The position numbers were made by a program, and so were the translations under genes. 50,217 bases of DNA from Chryseobacterium sp. 39-10 (GTDB lineage: Bacteria > Bacteroidota > Bacteroidia > Flavobacteriales > Weeksellaceae), in assembly GCA_001898255.1 (NCBI GenBank), contig MKTK01000017.1, positions 25,938 to 76,154 of the forward strand, in the 5' to 3' direction. The notes beneath the pieces were generated by a model. It was not told the origin of the DNA, ran no database searches, and saw only the letters and a program-made list of their open reading frames with translations. This document shows positions 34,151 to 42,541 of the stretch, piece after piece; within the stretch, counting starts at the first letter, position 1; every line of letters starts with the position of its first letter.

Positions 34151-34232
34151 TCCCCACAGTGGGGGGATTTTTTTTGATAATTTTTGTATGGGAGGGAACA
34201 AAAAAAGGGTAACGCAGCAATGCACTTTACCC
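34151..34232. other. Hairpins at the presumed element/chromosome border
   Basis: CCCCA-CAG-TGGGG (34152-34164) is followed by A and eight T; about 40 bases on, GGGTAA (34207-34212) pairs with TTACCC (34227-34232), with T-rich sequence on both sides, so it can end transcription from either direction. No gene is seen between 34,054 and 34,275. These may mark the edge of the inserted element. Confidence 0.5.
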
Positions 34233-34242
34233 ATTATTTTTT

Positions 34243-34250
34243 TATATTTG
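34243..34250 (+). promoter_or_regulatory. Perfect -7 promoter box TATATTTG
   Basis: Exact TAnnTTTG match, 26 bases before the ATG of a 36-codon ORF. The decamer 34242-34251 (TTATATTTGC) also matches nine of ten positions of the CTnDOT attB core GTANNTTTGC, as I recall it; since that core overlaps the promoter consensus, the att reading is only a suggestion. Confidence 0.6.
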
Positions 34251-34275
34251 CAGTATTGATTTACATGGTAATCAG

Positions 34276-34386
34276 ATGAAAGCGAGTGCAGTAAGCACCA
34301 TTACTAAATCGTTACCGATTGGATTTTCCACTCTTGTAAACTACTCTTTATTAGCCACTTTGGGCTATATTAATCTTTTTTTTTAA
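34276..34386 (+). CDS. Unassigned 36-residue small ORF with its own promoter
   Basis: ATG 34276 to TAA 34384. The product is hydrophobic in its second half (GFSTLVNYSLLATLGYINLFF) with a basic N-terminus (MKASAVSTITK), like a tiny membrane peptide or a leader peptide. A perfect promoter box lies 26 bases upstream, and no gene follows for about 200 bases. I do not recognise it. Alternatives are the head of a gene truncated by element insertion, or chance. Confidence 0.4.
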   Translation: MKASAVSTITKSLPIGFSTLVNYSLLATLGYINLFF

Positions 34387-34582
34387 AAAAAAATGTAATT
34401 GAGCGTTTGTTTGTAAAAAAATAAAGAATAACGAAAATTGAATCAAAATAGACTGTTGCGATTGTGGAAATTGTCTTTTAATGCGATTGATAATAAGCTT
34501 TACCAGAACTGATCTGAATTTTTTTCAAGAAAAGTACATATCTTTAGAAGGTGAAAAAGTGAAAATTTTAAATAAACATTCT

Positions 34583-35362
34583 ATGAAAAAATTTGAAAAC
34601 AAAGTGGTTGTTGTAACTGGTGCAGGCGGAGGATTAGGTCGAGCAATTGCAGTTTCTTTTGCCAAAGAGGGCGCGAAATTGGCGTTAGTCGATTTAAAAG
34701 AGGAATTTCTTAGCGAGATAAAATCCGAAGTTGCGCGCTTGGGAGCAGAGGTGTTAACCTTCGGTGCAGACATCTCGGATTACCCCACCGTCCAGAATAT
34801 TTTTCAGCAAACTCGCGAAAAATGGGGCAGTGTGGATGTAGCGTGCAACAACGCAGGAGTTGTGGGTATCGGAAGCATTGAGGAAATTACACCCGAAGAA
34901 TGGGATCGTGTTCTTGGGATCAATGCCAAAGGTGTTTTTGTATGTACCAAAGCGGCTTTGGAGGTGATGAAGCCACAAGGTTCAGGAGCGATTATCAATA
35001 CCGCCTCGATTGCTGGTAAAATGGGTATGCCACATCTTTCCCACTATGTGGCCTCTAAATTTGCGGTGATTGGCTTTACCAATAGCATTGCCAAAGAATT
35101 GGCCACAACTGGTATCACCGTTAATGCCATTTGTCCGGGAATCATTGGTACCGGAATGTGGCGTGGAGAGGGAGGAATAGCAGACCGTTGGAAAAAACCT
35201 GGCGAAACCGAACAGCAATCATGGGACCGAAATAAATCGACGCTTATTCCGCAGGGTGTTGATCAAAGTCCTGAAGATATAGCCGAAGGCGTCCTGTTTC
35301 TTGCAGGTGCGAAACATGTGACGGGTCAAGCATTAGCAGTGGATGGAGGAATGACGATGTAA
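34583..35362 (+). CDS. Short-chain dehydrogenase/reductase (SDR), classical type
   Basis: 259 residues from the ATG at 34583; the longer frame from 34481 adds a non-conserved stretch and precedes a near-consensus box (TATCTTTA, about 34546). Cofactor motif TGAGGGLG (12-19), D37 at the end of strand 2 (prefers NAD over NADP), NNAG (89-92), catalytic S142, Y155 and K159 (YVASK), and the closing VDGGMTM. Closest in style to acetoin/butanediol or general alcohol SDRs such as cyclopentanol/levodione type; the substrate cannot be read from sequence. First gene of the chromosomal side. Confidence 0.92.
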   Translation: MKKFENKVVVVTGAGGGLGRAIAVSFAKEGAKLALVDLKEEFLSEIKSEVARLGAEVLTFGADISDYPTVQNIFQQTREKWGSVDVACNNAGVVGIGSIEEITPEEWDRVLGINAKGVFVCTKAALEVMKPQGSGAIINTASIAGKMGMPHLSHYVASKFAVIGFTNSIAKELATTGITVNAICPGIIGTGMWRGEGGIADRWKKPGETEQQSWDRNKSTLIPQGVDQSPEDIAEGVLFLAGAKHVTGQALAVDGGMTM

Positions 35363-35764
35363 TGCATTGATGAGGTGCCTTCATCAGATTTTGTGCTACA
35401 AAACATATTTTGTATTTGTAATTTTCCACCCAAGAAAAAAGACTAATTTGCTATGCCAACCTTGCTTTTTTTATCGGGTTTTATAATGCAAAACATAATT
35501 TTTGTCTTTGATGGAATGCAGTGTTAATCACGTTTTTAGAAGAATGTATTGATATGGCTAATTTTTTTTGATTGATAAGCAACTGTGAATCACTGAATTG
35601 TATTTTTGTTTAAACTTTTACAAAATTTAGTTAAAAATTTGTGGGTGATGAGATAATGTTGTATTTTTACAACGCTTTTAGAGAACCTTCTTTAGAAGCA
35701 ATAAATTTTTTTTCATCATTTGTGTTTTTAGAATCGCGTCGTAAGATGCGATTCTTTTGTTTAT
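35363..35764. other. 402-base intergenic region
   Basis: AT-rich. It holds GTTGTA...TACAAC (35658-35673), an imperfect stem in 35674-35700 followed by a T-run (35706-35713), and the hairpin reported separately at 35730-35758. I see no gene, tRNA or repeat array. Confidence 0.5.
35730..35758. terminator. Hairpin terminator between SDR and DUF3810 genes
   Basis: Perfect 8-bp stem AGAATCGC (35730-35737) and GCGATTCT (35748-35755), 10-base loop, flanked by T-runs on the plus strand and AAAA on the other side. It is between convergent genes. Confidence 0.75.
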
Positions 35765-36817
35765 CTACTTGGGTGGTGTTTCATAGCGGAGCAGTAAATC
35801 CACGAAATATGAATAGGTAATACTTCCGTCTTGCCGGTTGCTTTTCAGAAAGAGATCATTGGTGATTCCAAAAAAATTCTCCACGGCACCCTCATGCTTT
35901 TCAGCAAATATTTTTGCAGCCCGTCGATCGCGTTTCATGGCCGGCGAGTATTGGTGAAGCACATTTTTGACGAATGTTTCGTCTTCTGCAGTCAATGCAT
36001 TGAGTAACGATCGCAAAACGAAATATTCGGTGCTGTATCTCAATTCCGGGTTTCTAGCGTTTTTTCCAATGAGGTAACCGATGAAGTTGGCCTCCTGTTC
36101 ACGGGCGTAACCCAACTGATGCGCACTTTCATGTGCCAAGGTAAAAGGAAGTTCATGGGGAGGAAGTTTAGGATTATACTGTGCCTCTGCCGTAAAAGGA
36201 TTGTAGTAACCCAAAATGCCGGTATAACTCATCACCTGCGCGAATAGACTGGGTTTAAATGCTTGAATTGCCGTAGGCGTTTTAACACCCAATAAAGCAG
36301 GTATGGTGTATTGGTTGCTTAAAATTTCAGCTTCAACTGCTTTTAGATCATCAATTTTGAATACACCATTTCGGTCTTCTTTTACCCATGTCCGGGTTTC
36401 TTTAGCAAGCTCGAGGTATTTCAAAGTCAACTCTTTTAAGTGTTCGGTTTTGCTTTTTGGCGAAAGTTTTTCAATCAGGGGTTTTTGAAAGTAAAGCATT
36501 CCCCAGAATAGGTTGTAAATGAAATAAAAAATATTCAGTAGTACCAGCATCATGAGCATTCCCTGCTTCCTGGTTTTTCGTTGGGCTATTTTTAAAAGAA
36601 TCAAAAGGAAAAGCAGCGCCAGTATAATATAGAATAAATCACCGGCGGAGAAAGAAACCCGAGAGAATAACCGCTGATGAAGATCTTTCTGGTATTCAAA
36701 AAAGTGGTCGAAAAAGTGGATGAAGAAGGGGATTCGGGAGAAAACATAAAACGAAATAAATTGGGCAAGTAAAATACCTGCCCAAATTTTCCATTGATAT
36801 AATTTTATCTTTACCAT
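35765..36817 (-). CDS. DUF3810 putative membrane zinc metallopeptidase
   Basis: 350 residues. Three membrane helices lie in the first 115 residues; the soluble part has HESAHQLGYAREQEANF (HExxH at 229-233, with E242 as possible third ligand), the gluzincin-like signature of DUF3810. The family is Bacteroidota-specific and uncharacterised. It overlaps the ROK kinase gene by seven bases and is the last gene of the sugar operon (permease, kinase, this gene). Enzymatic activity is inferred from the motif. Confidence 0.87.
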   Translation of the reverse strand: MVKIKLYQWKIWAGILLAQFISFYVFSRIPFFIHFFDHFFEYQKDLHQRLFSRVSFSAGDLFYIILALLFLLILLKIAQRKTRKQGMLMMLVLLNIFYFIYNLFWGMLYFQKPLIEKLSPKSKTEHLKELTLKYLELAKETRTWVKEDRNGVFKIDDLKAVEAEILSNQYTIPALLGVKTPTAIQAFKPSLFAQVMSYTGILGYYNPFTAEAQYNPKLPPHELPFTLAHESAHQLGYAREQEANFIGYLIGKNARNPELRYSTEYFVLRSLLNALTAEDETFVKNVLHQYSPAMKRDRRAAKIFAEKHEGAVENFFGITNDLFLKSNRQDGSITYSYFVDLLLRYETPPK

Positions 36818-37773
36818 ACTAAAGCGCTGGCTCCCAAAATTGCTGCGTCAGCTTCGTTAAGGTCGCTGAAAAGAATTTTCACCTGGTTTTTAAAAACCTG
36901 AAGAAGATTTGCTTCCATGGCCTGTCGGGTGGGTTTCATAATTAAATCGCCTGCTTTGGTGAGCCCGCCAAAAAGAACGATGGCTTCAGGTGCAGAGAAT
37001 AATACAAACGTTGCCAATGCTTCACCCAAAATTTCGCCGGTAAACTCAAAAACCTGGTTGGCAAGCGGATCACCTTGTTTTGCACAGTTGAAAACTGTTT
37101 CGCTGGTGAGCGCATCAATCGTAAAACCACGTAGTAAACTTGGCGTATCCGGATTATTCTGCAGAATTTCGATAGCCGTATCTCGCAGTCCGGTCGCGGA
37201 GGCATAGGATTCTAAAGCACCGCGCAACCCGGTTCCTTTGTGCAGTCGCCCGTCGTGGCGAACGATGACGTGGCCCAGTTCTCCCGCAAAGCCATTGTGG
37301 CCAATTACGATTTTTCCGTCAATAATAATTCCGCTGCCTACGCCGGTTCCCAAAGTAATCATGATGAAATCGTTCATGTTTTTGGCAATGCCGTATTTAT
37401 GTTCGCCTACTGCAGCGGCATTCGCATCATTGGTCATTTTCACCGGAATGGAAAACTCTTTTTCCAGTAATTCGGCCATGGGGATAACCCCTTTCCATTT
37501 CAGGTTGGCAGCGTACTCGATGGTTCCTTTATAGTAGTTGGCATTGGGCGCACCCATTCCTATTCCTACAAAAGCACCAGCTCCGCCATACTCATCAATC
37601 ATGGGCTTCAGTTTCCCGGCAAGTTCGCTTATAAAACCATGCACGCTGTCTTTATCGTTAGTTTTAATTCTGTCTTGCAGCAGGATTTCCCCTTTTCGGT
37701 TGACAATTCCAAATTTGGTATTGGTACCGCCAACATCGATGCCGATTGCGAATTTATCTTTCACCTTAGTCAA
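36811..37773 (-). CDS. ROK-family sugar kinase without the zinc-binding cysteines
   Basis: 320 residues. ATP site DVGGTNTKFG (13-22), catalytic aspartate D116 in NDANAAAVGEH, and GELGH (164-168). The usual ROK zinc finger CxCGxxGCxE is missing: the region reads HKGTGLRGALE (178-188), with no Cys. Otherwise a complete glucokinase-like protein (GGLTKAGD, CxxC absent). It lies between the sugar permease (8-base overlap) and DUF3810, so it probably phosphorylates the hexose that enters. Whether glucose or an N-acyl sugar cannot be told. Confidence 0.92.
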   Translation of the reverse strand: MTKVKDKFAIGIDVGGTNTKFGIVNRKGEILLQDRIKTNDKDSVHGFISELAGKLKPMIDEYGGAGAFVGIGMGAPNANYYKGTIEYAANLKWKGVIPMAELLEKEFSIPVKMTNDANAAAVGEHKYGIAKNMNDFIMITLGTGVGSGIIIDGKIVIGHNGFAGELGHVIVRHDGRLHKGTGLRGALESYASATGLRDTAIEILQNNPDTPSLLRGFTIDALTSETVFNCAKQGDPLANQVFEFTGEILGEALATFVLFSAPEAIVLFGGLTKAGDLIMKPTRQAMEANLLQVFKNQVKILFSDLNEADAAILGASALVW

Positions 37774-39031
37774 CTTTAATATCCGTATTTACATTCTTGC
37801 TTCCTACCAAAGCATAGAAAACCATGTAAAGCAGGCAGATCACAATCACCCAGTAACTTTCAACATAGCCGAATAAATCTGCTGCCCAACCTTGAACTGC
37901 CGGGATAATTCCGCCACCACAAACCATTACCATAAAGATTCCGGATGCTGCAGCAGTGTATTTGCCTAATCCAGCTGTAGCCAGATTAAAGATGCCTCCC
38001 CACATCACAGAGGTACATAATCCGCAAAGTACCAAAAGCATAATGCTGGTTGGTACTTTCGCCAAGCCAAAGGAAATGTCAGACTGGAAAACAGGCATGC
38101 TTACCATCTGATCCTTAGGAAGCAAAATGGCACTTACCACGAATACCAGCCCTAAAGTTGCAGCAAAAACCAACATCGCTTTACTGGATACTTTTGCTCC
38201 AATAACGCCACCCACAAGTCTTCCGATTAGCATCAGAAACCAGTAAGTACCCACGACGGTTCCGGCTGTTGTTGCATTAATTTCCAAAGCTCCGGTCATG
38301 TAAAGATTGGCGATATTTGGAATACCTACTTCTGTACCCACATATACGAATATCGCAAGCGCACCCAGCAGAAAATGGGTGAAAGACAATGGGCTGTGTG
38401 TATCTTTGACAGTTGCTTTTTCTGTAATAATATGTGGTTCTGGGATGTTCATGAAATAAAGAACCAGAAATGCCAGTGCAAAAATTCCCATAGCAAGGAA
38501 AAGCGCTGGGTTAGCATCAGAAATGGTTGCTTTGGCAACATCACCCATCAGAAATCCAACCAGAACTGGAACGATGGTGGCTCCCATTGAATTTAATGCG
38601 CCCCCAAACTGAAGTAGTTGATTTCCTTTTTTACCTTCTCCACCAAGTGTATTCAGCATAGGATTAACCACAGTGTTTAGCATACACATCGAGAAACCGG
38701 CAATGAAAGCACCGATCAAATAAACCGGAAAACTACCGATTTGGCCCGAAAGAAAGGTAATGCCTACCCCTACGATACCCACAACAATGGCGGTAAGCGC
38801 AGTTTTTTTATAGCCAATTTTCTGAAGCATCATCCCTGCAGGGATTCCCATGAAGGCGTACGCGATAAAGTTGGCGAAATTTCCAAGTTGAGAAAGGAGA
38901 TTACTGGCCTGAAATTGGTTCTTCACAATAACGCCCATCGGGTTTTGAAGCCCAGTAACGAAGGCAATCATGAAAAAAAGAGCAAACATCATCGCAATCG
39001 GTAATGCATAGTTTTTTTGTTGAGTTGTCAT
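37766..39031 (-). CDS. MFS sugar permease, FucP/GluP type
   Basis: 421 residues with about twelve membrane helices. It opens with FALFFMIAFVTGLQNPMGVIVK, the conserved N-terminal part of the glucose/galactose transporter family, and includes MCMLNTVVNPMLN and FALAFLVLYFMNIPEPHI. Proton-linked import of glucose, galactose or fucose is the family role. First gene of a three-gene operon with the ROK kinase; a perfect promoter box is 29 bases upstream. No regulator gene is adjacent. Confidence 0.92.
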   Translation of the reverse strand: MTTQQKNYALPIAMMFALFFMIAFVTGLQNPMGVIVKNQFQASNLLSQLGNFANFIAYAFMGIPAGMMLQKIGYKKTALTAIVVGIVGVGITFLSGQIGSFPVYLIGAFIAGFSMCMLNTVVNPMLNTLGGEGKKGNQLLQFGGALNSMGATIVPVLVGFLMGDVAKATISDANPALFLAMGIFALAFLVLYFMNIPEPHIITEKATVKDTHSPLSFTHFLLGALAIFVYVGTEVGIPNIANLYMTGALEINATTAGTVVGTYWFLMLIGRLVGGVIGAKVSSKAMLVFAATLGLVFVVSAILLPKDQMVSMPVFQSDISFGLAKVPTSIMLLVLCGLCTSVMWGGIFNLATAGLGKYTAAASGIFMVMVCGGGIIPAVQGWAADLFGYVESYWVIVICLLYMVFYALVGSKNVNTDIKVD

Positions 39032-39059
39032 ATATAGTTATTTATAATTATTATCCGAA

Positions 39060-39067
39060 CAAATATA
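39060..39067 (-). promoter_or_regulatory. Perfect -7 box TATATTTG for the sugar operon
   Basis: Minus-strand exact match to TAnnTTTG, 28 bases before the permease ATG. A TTG-type -33 box is not clear. Confidence 0.72.
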
Positions 39068-39154
39068 ATTGAAATTCTCTTTCTGGTGACCGGGTTTTGC
39101 TATTTCTGCAGGGTTCCCAAAAAAGACGCATAAAGATAGAAAACTTTCGTCGCT

Positions 39155-39883
39155 TCACGAAGAATATTTGTCTAATGTGTTTTTTATCATGTGATAACTC
39201 TCTTCTTTCATGGGTTCTGCCTTGGGCTGCGGTTCCAATATCGCATTGAAGTACACGATTACTTTCCCGGGATGACCTTTTGCATGGTCGAAAGGAAACA
39301 TATTTTTCAACCCAATAAAAGTGTAAACAGCAATCGGAACTTTATGTTTGGAGGAAAGGATGAAGGCGCCATCTTTAAAGTGGTCCAACAAAATTGATGT
39401 GTCATCAGGGACGCCGCCTTCGGGGAAAATTACAACACTTTGTCCTTCCTGCATTCTTTCGGCACATCTGCGATAAACTTCGGCGCGGCTTCTGGCAGAG
39501 CTGCGGTCAACCATAACACATACTCTCTTATAAATGGTGCCGAAAATCGGTATTTTTACCAGTTCTTTTTTACCCACATAGCATAGCGGATGGTGAGGCA
39601 TCAAAATGCAGGGCAGCATCACATCCATCATCGAAGTATGGTTGGCAATAAAAACGTACTGCCTTTTGGGGTCAATAGATTCGCCGGAAACATTTCTCAG
39701 TTCGTAGCGGAAACCCATGCCATAAAACATCCCAAAACACCATAGGCGGATAAACCGGTAAGCCATAGGATAATCTTGCTTCCTGATGGAAAGCAACAAA
39801 AGGGGAATTCCCAAAAGTGTAGTGAGCACAGCTCCTAAAATCACCATCCATGCCCGCCAACAATAATTAAGGAACTTCGTCAT
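39155..39883 (-). CDS. plsC: 1-acyl-sn-glycerol-3-phosphate acyltransferase
   Basis: 242 residues, an N-terminal membrane helix (about 12-31), then acyltransferase motif I NHTSMMD (81-87) and motif III FPEGGVPDD (153-161). It acylates lysophosphatidate to phosphatidate in the inner membrane. It starts 39 bases downstream of the GtrA gene and shares its orientation, so possibly one transcript. The assignment to PlsC rather than a related lyso-lipid acyltransferase is by overall similarity. Confidence 0.9.
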   Translation of the reverse strand: MTKFLNYCWRAWMVILGAVLTTLLGIPLLLLSIRKQDYPMAYRFIRLWCFGMFYGMGFRYELRNVSGESIDPKRQYVFIANHTSMMDVMLPCILMPHHPLCYVGKKELVKIPIFGTIYKRVCVMVDRSSARSRAEVYRRCAERMQEGQSVVIFPEGGVPDDTSILLDHFKDGAFILSSKHKVPIAVYTFIGLKNMFPFDHAKGHPGKVIVYFNAILEPQPKAEPMKEESYHMIKNTLDKYSS

Positions 39884-39921
39884 ACTGCTACTGTTTACTT
39901 TTTTTTGATTTTTTTGAATGG

Positions 39922-40383
39922 TTATCCGTTAAAAATTAATCTTTTTTTTACGGAATAATTAAGGATGGAAACCAGCAGAATTGCTGCAATTTTGCTCAGT
40001 ATTTCCTGGCTGAATACAAAGAAACCGGCATCAAAATGATTCTTGAATACAAACCTGAAAAACAACTGAAAAAATAACAAACTGAGGATTGTCGAGAAAA
40101 AAGAGACCACCATAAAATAGGCAAATTCCTTGTTTTTAGAGTGCTTGCCACGTTCGAAAACAAACCAGATACTCAGGAAATAATTGGTGATGATGCCACA
40201 AGAGGTTGATAAAACATTACTCAAAGGAAAGTGAACGCCGTGGAAATTTGTCTCCTGAGGCAGAAACTGAGGAAGGTAAACGCTGAGTGTTTTAAAGGAG
40301 CCAATCTCCACCACCGCACTCAGCGCACCGGCGACGATGAACAAAAAAATCTGCCTATGCTGTAATAAAAGTGCTTTCATCAA
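39922..40383 (-). CDS. GtrA-family small membrane protein
   Basis: 153 residues with four membrane helices (IFLFIVAGALSAVVEIGSF..., YFLSIWFVFERGKHSKNKEF, FMVVSFFSTILSLLFFQLF, AAILLVSILNYSVKKRLIF). The end (NYSVKKRLIF) and FVFERG are GtrA signatures. GtrA proteins help move lipid-linked sugars across the inner membrane. The ATG at 40380 is an equally good start. A perfect -7 box lies just upstream, leaving a very short leader. Confidence 0.9.
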   Translation of the reverse strand: MMKALLLQHRQIFLFIVAGALSAVVEIGSFKTLSVYLPQFLPQETNFHGVHFPLSNVLSTSCGIITNYFLSIWFVFERGKHSKNKEFAYFMVVSFFSTILSLLFFQLFFRFVFKNHFDAGFFVFSQEILSKIAAILLVSILNYSVKKRLIFNG

Positions 40384-40397
40384 ATTTCTTCCGGCAA

Positions 40398-40405
40398 CAA
40401 ATTTA
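40398..40405 (-). promoter_or_regulatory. Perfect -7 box TAAATTTG for gtrA/plsC
   Basis: Minus-strand exact match to TAnnTTTG, 14 bases before the GtrA start; transcription would begin about 7-10 bases before the ATG. Confidence 0.65.
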
Positions 40406-40599
40406 AAACTTAATGTGAATAGTTTTAAATTTATGTTAATTTATTTTCAGGATTCAATATTATTTTTAAATTTATTCTTTCAAAAGCGAACTTCTTACCT
40501 GATAAATTTTTCATTTTCAAATTGCAGTGAGCATGATTTTTTATCTTGAGCAGTACACGAATCTATGTTTTTAATGTAAACGACCATCACCATTGCAAA

Positions 40600-40857
40600 A
40601 TGAAAACAAACAGACCTTATCGCAAATTTATGCCGCAGCAGGCGAAAATAGAAGAACTTGAAAAAAACAGTCCCCGTTTCAAAAGAATTTATTCTGAGTA
40701 TGAAGTGATGACGGATGAACTGTGGAATCTTGAAACCAGCGATGCTGTCAATATTCCCGATGATTTTATAAACGCCATTAAGCAACAAACCGAGTATTTG
40801 GAAGATGAAATAGGCGACTGGTTATTGCAGAACGGCGACGATTCAAGCCAGAAGTAA
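40600..40857 (+). CDS. Small conserved hypothetical protein
   Basis: 85 residues from ATG 40600 (the frame opens earlier but without a good start). Hydrophilic, helical, acidic towards the C-terminus (LEDEIGDWLLQNGDDS), with a basic N-terminus (KTNRPYRKFMPQQAKIEELEKN). It has no membrane segment and no motif that I recognise. It stands alone between the GtrA gene (divergent) and the nucleotidyltransferase. Confidence 0.65.
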   Translation: MKTNRPYRKFMPQQAKIEELEKNSPRFKRIYSEYEVMTDELWNLETSDAVNIPDDFINAIKQQTEYLEDEIGDWLLQNGDDSSQK

Positions 40858-40989
40858 TTTCCCCTTTTCCAAATTAAGTTAAAAAATACCATTGCTGATA
40901 CCGTAGGTTTAGGGTCTTCTATCTGTATTTTTTACCGTCAACAATGCCGATCGGATTTGCAGAATGATGGCTTTTTCTTCTGAATAGAA

Positions 40990-40997
40990 TATCTTTG
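40990..40997 (+). promoter_or_regulatory. Perfect -7 box TATCTTTG for the nucleotidyltransferase
   Basis: Exact TAnnTTTG, so transcription should start near 41003. This rules out an earlier start codon at 40995 and supports 41040. Confidence 0.72.
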
Positions 40998-41039
40998 CAC
41001 CATCTTAAGCGTTGCACTTATCGATTCACAGCAAAATTT

Positions 41040-42458
41040 ATGGTCATCAATCTTAGTCAGAACAGGAATCTTAAACTTTTTAAACTGATTTCCGAGGTTG
41101 CCCAAAAAAATGGGCAGTCGGTTTTCATCGTAGGCGGGTATGTACGCGATTTGATCATGAAACGCAAAGTGCCCACTGATATAGATTTTGTCACCGAAGG
41201 AAATGGTATAGAACTGGCGAAATCTGTTGCACAGGAAATAAGTCCTTCATTGAAAGTTTCTGTTTTTAAAACCTACGGAACGGCCATGTTTAAACACAAT
41301 GGACTCGACCTTGAGTTTGTGGGAGCACGCAAAGAGAGCTATGCCGAAGACTCCCGAAAACCTGCGGTGGAAGGAGGAACTATTGAAGATGATCAAAAAC
41401 GCCGCGACTTTACCATCAATGCCTTGGCTATTTCATTGAATCACGAAAACTTCGGTGCCCTCATCGATCCTTTTGGTGGCATCGAAGATATTAAAGCTAA
41501 GATCATCAAAACACCGCTGGAGCCGTCGCAAACTTTTTCTGACGATCCGCTGCGCATGATGCGTGCGATCCGTTTCGCCACTACTTTAGGATTCGAGATA
41601 GAGAACTCCTCACGGGATGCCATTAAAAAAGAGGCGGAGCGGATGAAAATCGTTTCCAAGGAAAGAGTGATGGTCGAATTCAACAAAATCATGCTTTCCG
41701 AAAAACCCTCGGTGGGGCTAAAACTTATGGAACAAGCAGGTTTGCTCGATTTGCTGATTCCCGAGCTTACTGCTCTTAAAGGTATTGAAGAAATTGAGGG
41801 TCAATCGCACAAAGATAATTTTTGGCATACGCTTGAAGTAGTTGATAATATTTCTGTAAACACCGATAAATTGTGGCTTCGTTGGGCAGCACTTCTGCAC
41901 GACATTGGTAAAGCGCCTACCAAGAAATTTGTTCCGGCTGTTGGCTGGACTTTCCATGGTCACGAATTCCTGGGTTCCAAAATGGTGAAGACGCTTTTTA
42001 CTCGTCTTAAATTGCCGCTGGGAAATGATATGAAATATGTGCAGAAACTCGTTAAGCTCTCATCAAGACCTATTTCGCTGATTGATGATGGTACTTCTGA
42101 TGCGGCACTGCGACGGCTTCTGTTTGATGCAGGTCCCGATCTTGAAGATCTTTTTACGCTATGTAAAGCCGACATCACCACCAAGAATTCATCAAAGCAG
42201 GAGAAATTTAAAAAGAATTTTGAATACGTTGCAGAAAAGATCAAGGAAGTAGAAGAGAAGGATCAGATCAGAAACTTTCAACCCCCAATTACCGGTGAAG
42301 AAATTATGGAGCTCTTTAACTTGAAGCCGGGTCGGGAAATCGGCATATTAAAGGAAAAAGTGAAAGAAGCGATCTTAGAAGGCGTCATTAGTAACAACAA
42401 ACAGGAAGCACACGATTTTGTATTAAAAGAAGCAGCTATGCTTGGCTTGAAACCTTAA
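41040..42458 (+). CDS. cca: CCA-adding-type tRNA nucleotidyltransferase with HD domain
   Basis: 472 residues from ATG 41040. Head domain: GGYVRD (32-37), DID (47-49, catalytic), the RRDFTINALA motif (RRDFTINAL) and DPLRMMRAIRFA. An HD phosphohydrolase domain follows (LLHDIGKAPTKK, HGHEFLGSKM). It adds or repairs the 3' CCA of tRNAs in the cytoplasm. A strong hairpin follows. Poly(A) polymerase is the main alternative for this superfamily. Confidence 0.93.
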   Translation: MVINLSQNRNLKLFKLISEVAQKNGQSVFIVGGYVRDLIMKRKVPTDIDFVTEGNGIELAKSVAQEISPSLKVSVFKTYGTAMFKHNGLDLEFVGARKESYAEDSRKPAVEGGTIEDDQKRRDFTINALAISLNHENFGALIDPFGGIEDIKAKIIKTPLEPSQTFSDDPLRMMRAIRFATTLGFEIENSSRDAIKKEAERMKIVSKERVMVEFNKIMLSEKPSVGLKLMEQAGLLDLLIPELTALKGIEEIEGQSHKDNFWHTLEVVDNISVNTDKLWLRWAALLHDIGKAPTKKFVPAVGWTFHGHEFLGSKMVKTLFTRLKLPLGNDMKYVQKLVKLSSRPISLIDDGTSDAALRRLLFDAGPDLEDLFTLCKADITTKNSSKQEKFKKNFEYVAEKIKEVEEKDQIRNFQPPITGEEIMELFNLKPGREIGILKEKVKEAILEGVISNNKQEAHDFVLKEAAMLGLKP

Positions 42459-42477
42459 AATACGTTACCGTCACATA

Positions 42478-42513
42478 AAAATCCCTTTCAATACCTTTAT
42501 TGAAAGGGATTTT
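42478..42513. terminator. Bidirectional terminator after cca
   Basis: 16-bp perfect stem (42478-42493 with 42498-42513, AAAATCCCTTTCAATA), CCTT loop. A and T flanks suit either direction; it separates convergent genes. Confidence 0.93.
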
Positions 42514-42541
42514 AAGTACGCAATAAGTTCTTGAAAAACAT

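Larger units (their letters stand above)
1..34250. mobile_element. Right-hand part of an integrative and conjugative element (CTnDOT-like, cargo plus core)
   Basis: The block contains three RteC-family genes, a methylase/helicase giant protein, DUF1896, ORF6N, topoisomerase III, DUF3945 and two excisionase-like HTH genes in one minus-strand array, the standard core of Bacteroidota ICEs. Copper resistance and an envelope module are the cargo on the plus strand. No tyrosine recombinase, relaxase or tra gene is present, so the other end must lie left of the window. The right limit is inferred from the switch to housekeeping genes after 34.5 kb and lies somewhere in 34,054-34,582; the exact att site is not proven. 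Confidence 0.8.

Noticed and set aside
1-34250. Tyrosine recombinase, relaxase or tra genes of the ICE
   Set aside because: Looked for in all frames but none is present; the two HTH genes are too small and lack the R-H-R-Y residues.
34481-34582. N-terminal extension of the SDR
   Set aside because: The extra 34 residues precede the normal SDR start and a near-consensus promoter box lies within them.
35658-35673. GTTGTA/TACAAC palindrome as a terminator
   Set aside because: Only six base pairs, no T-tract directly after, and a better hairpin lies 60 bases on.
40995-41039. Earlier start for the nucleotidyltransferase
   Set aside because: It lies on or before the predicted transcription start from the TATCTTTG box, and the added residues are not family-like.
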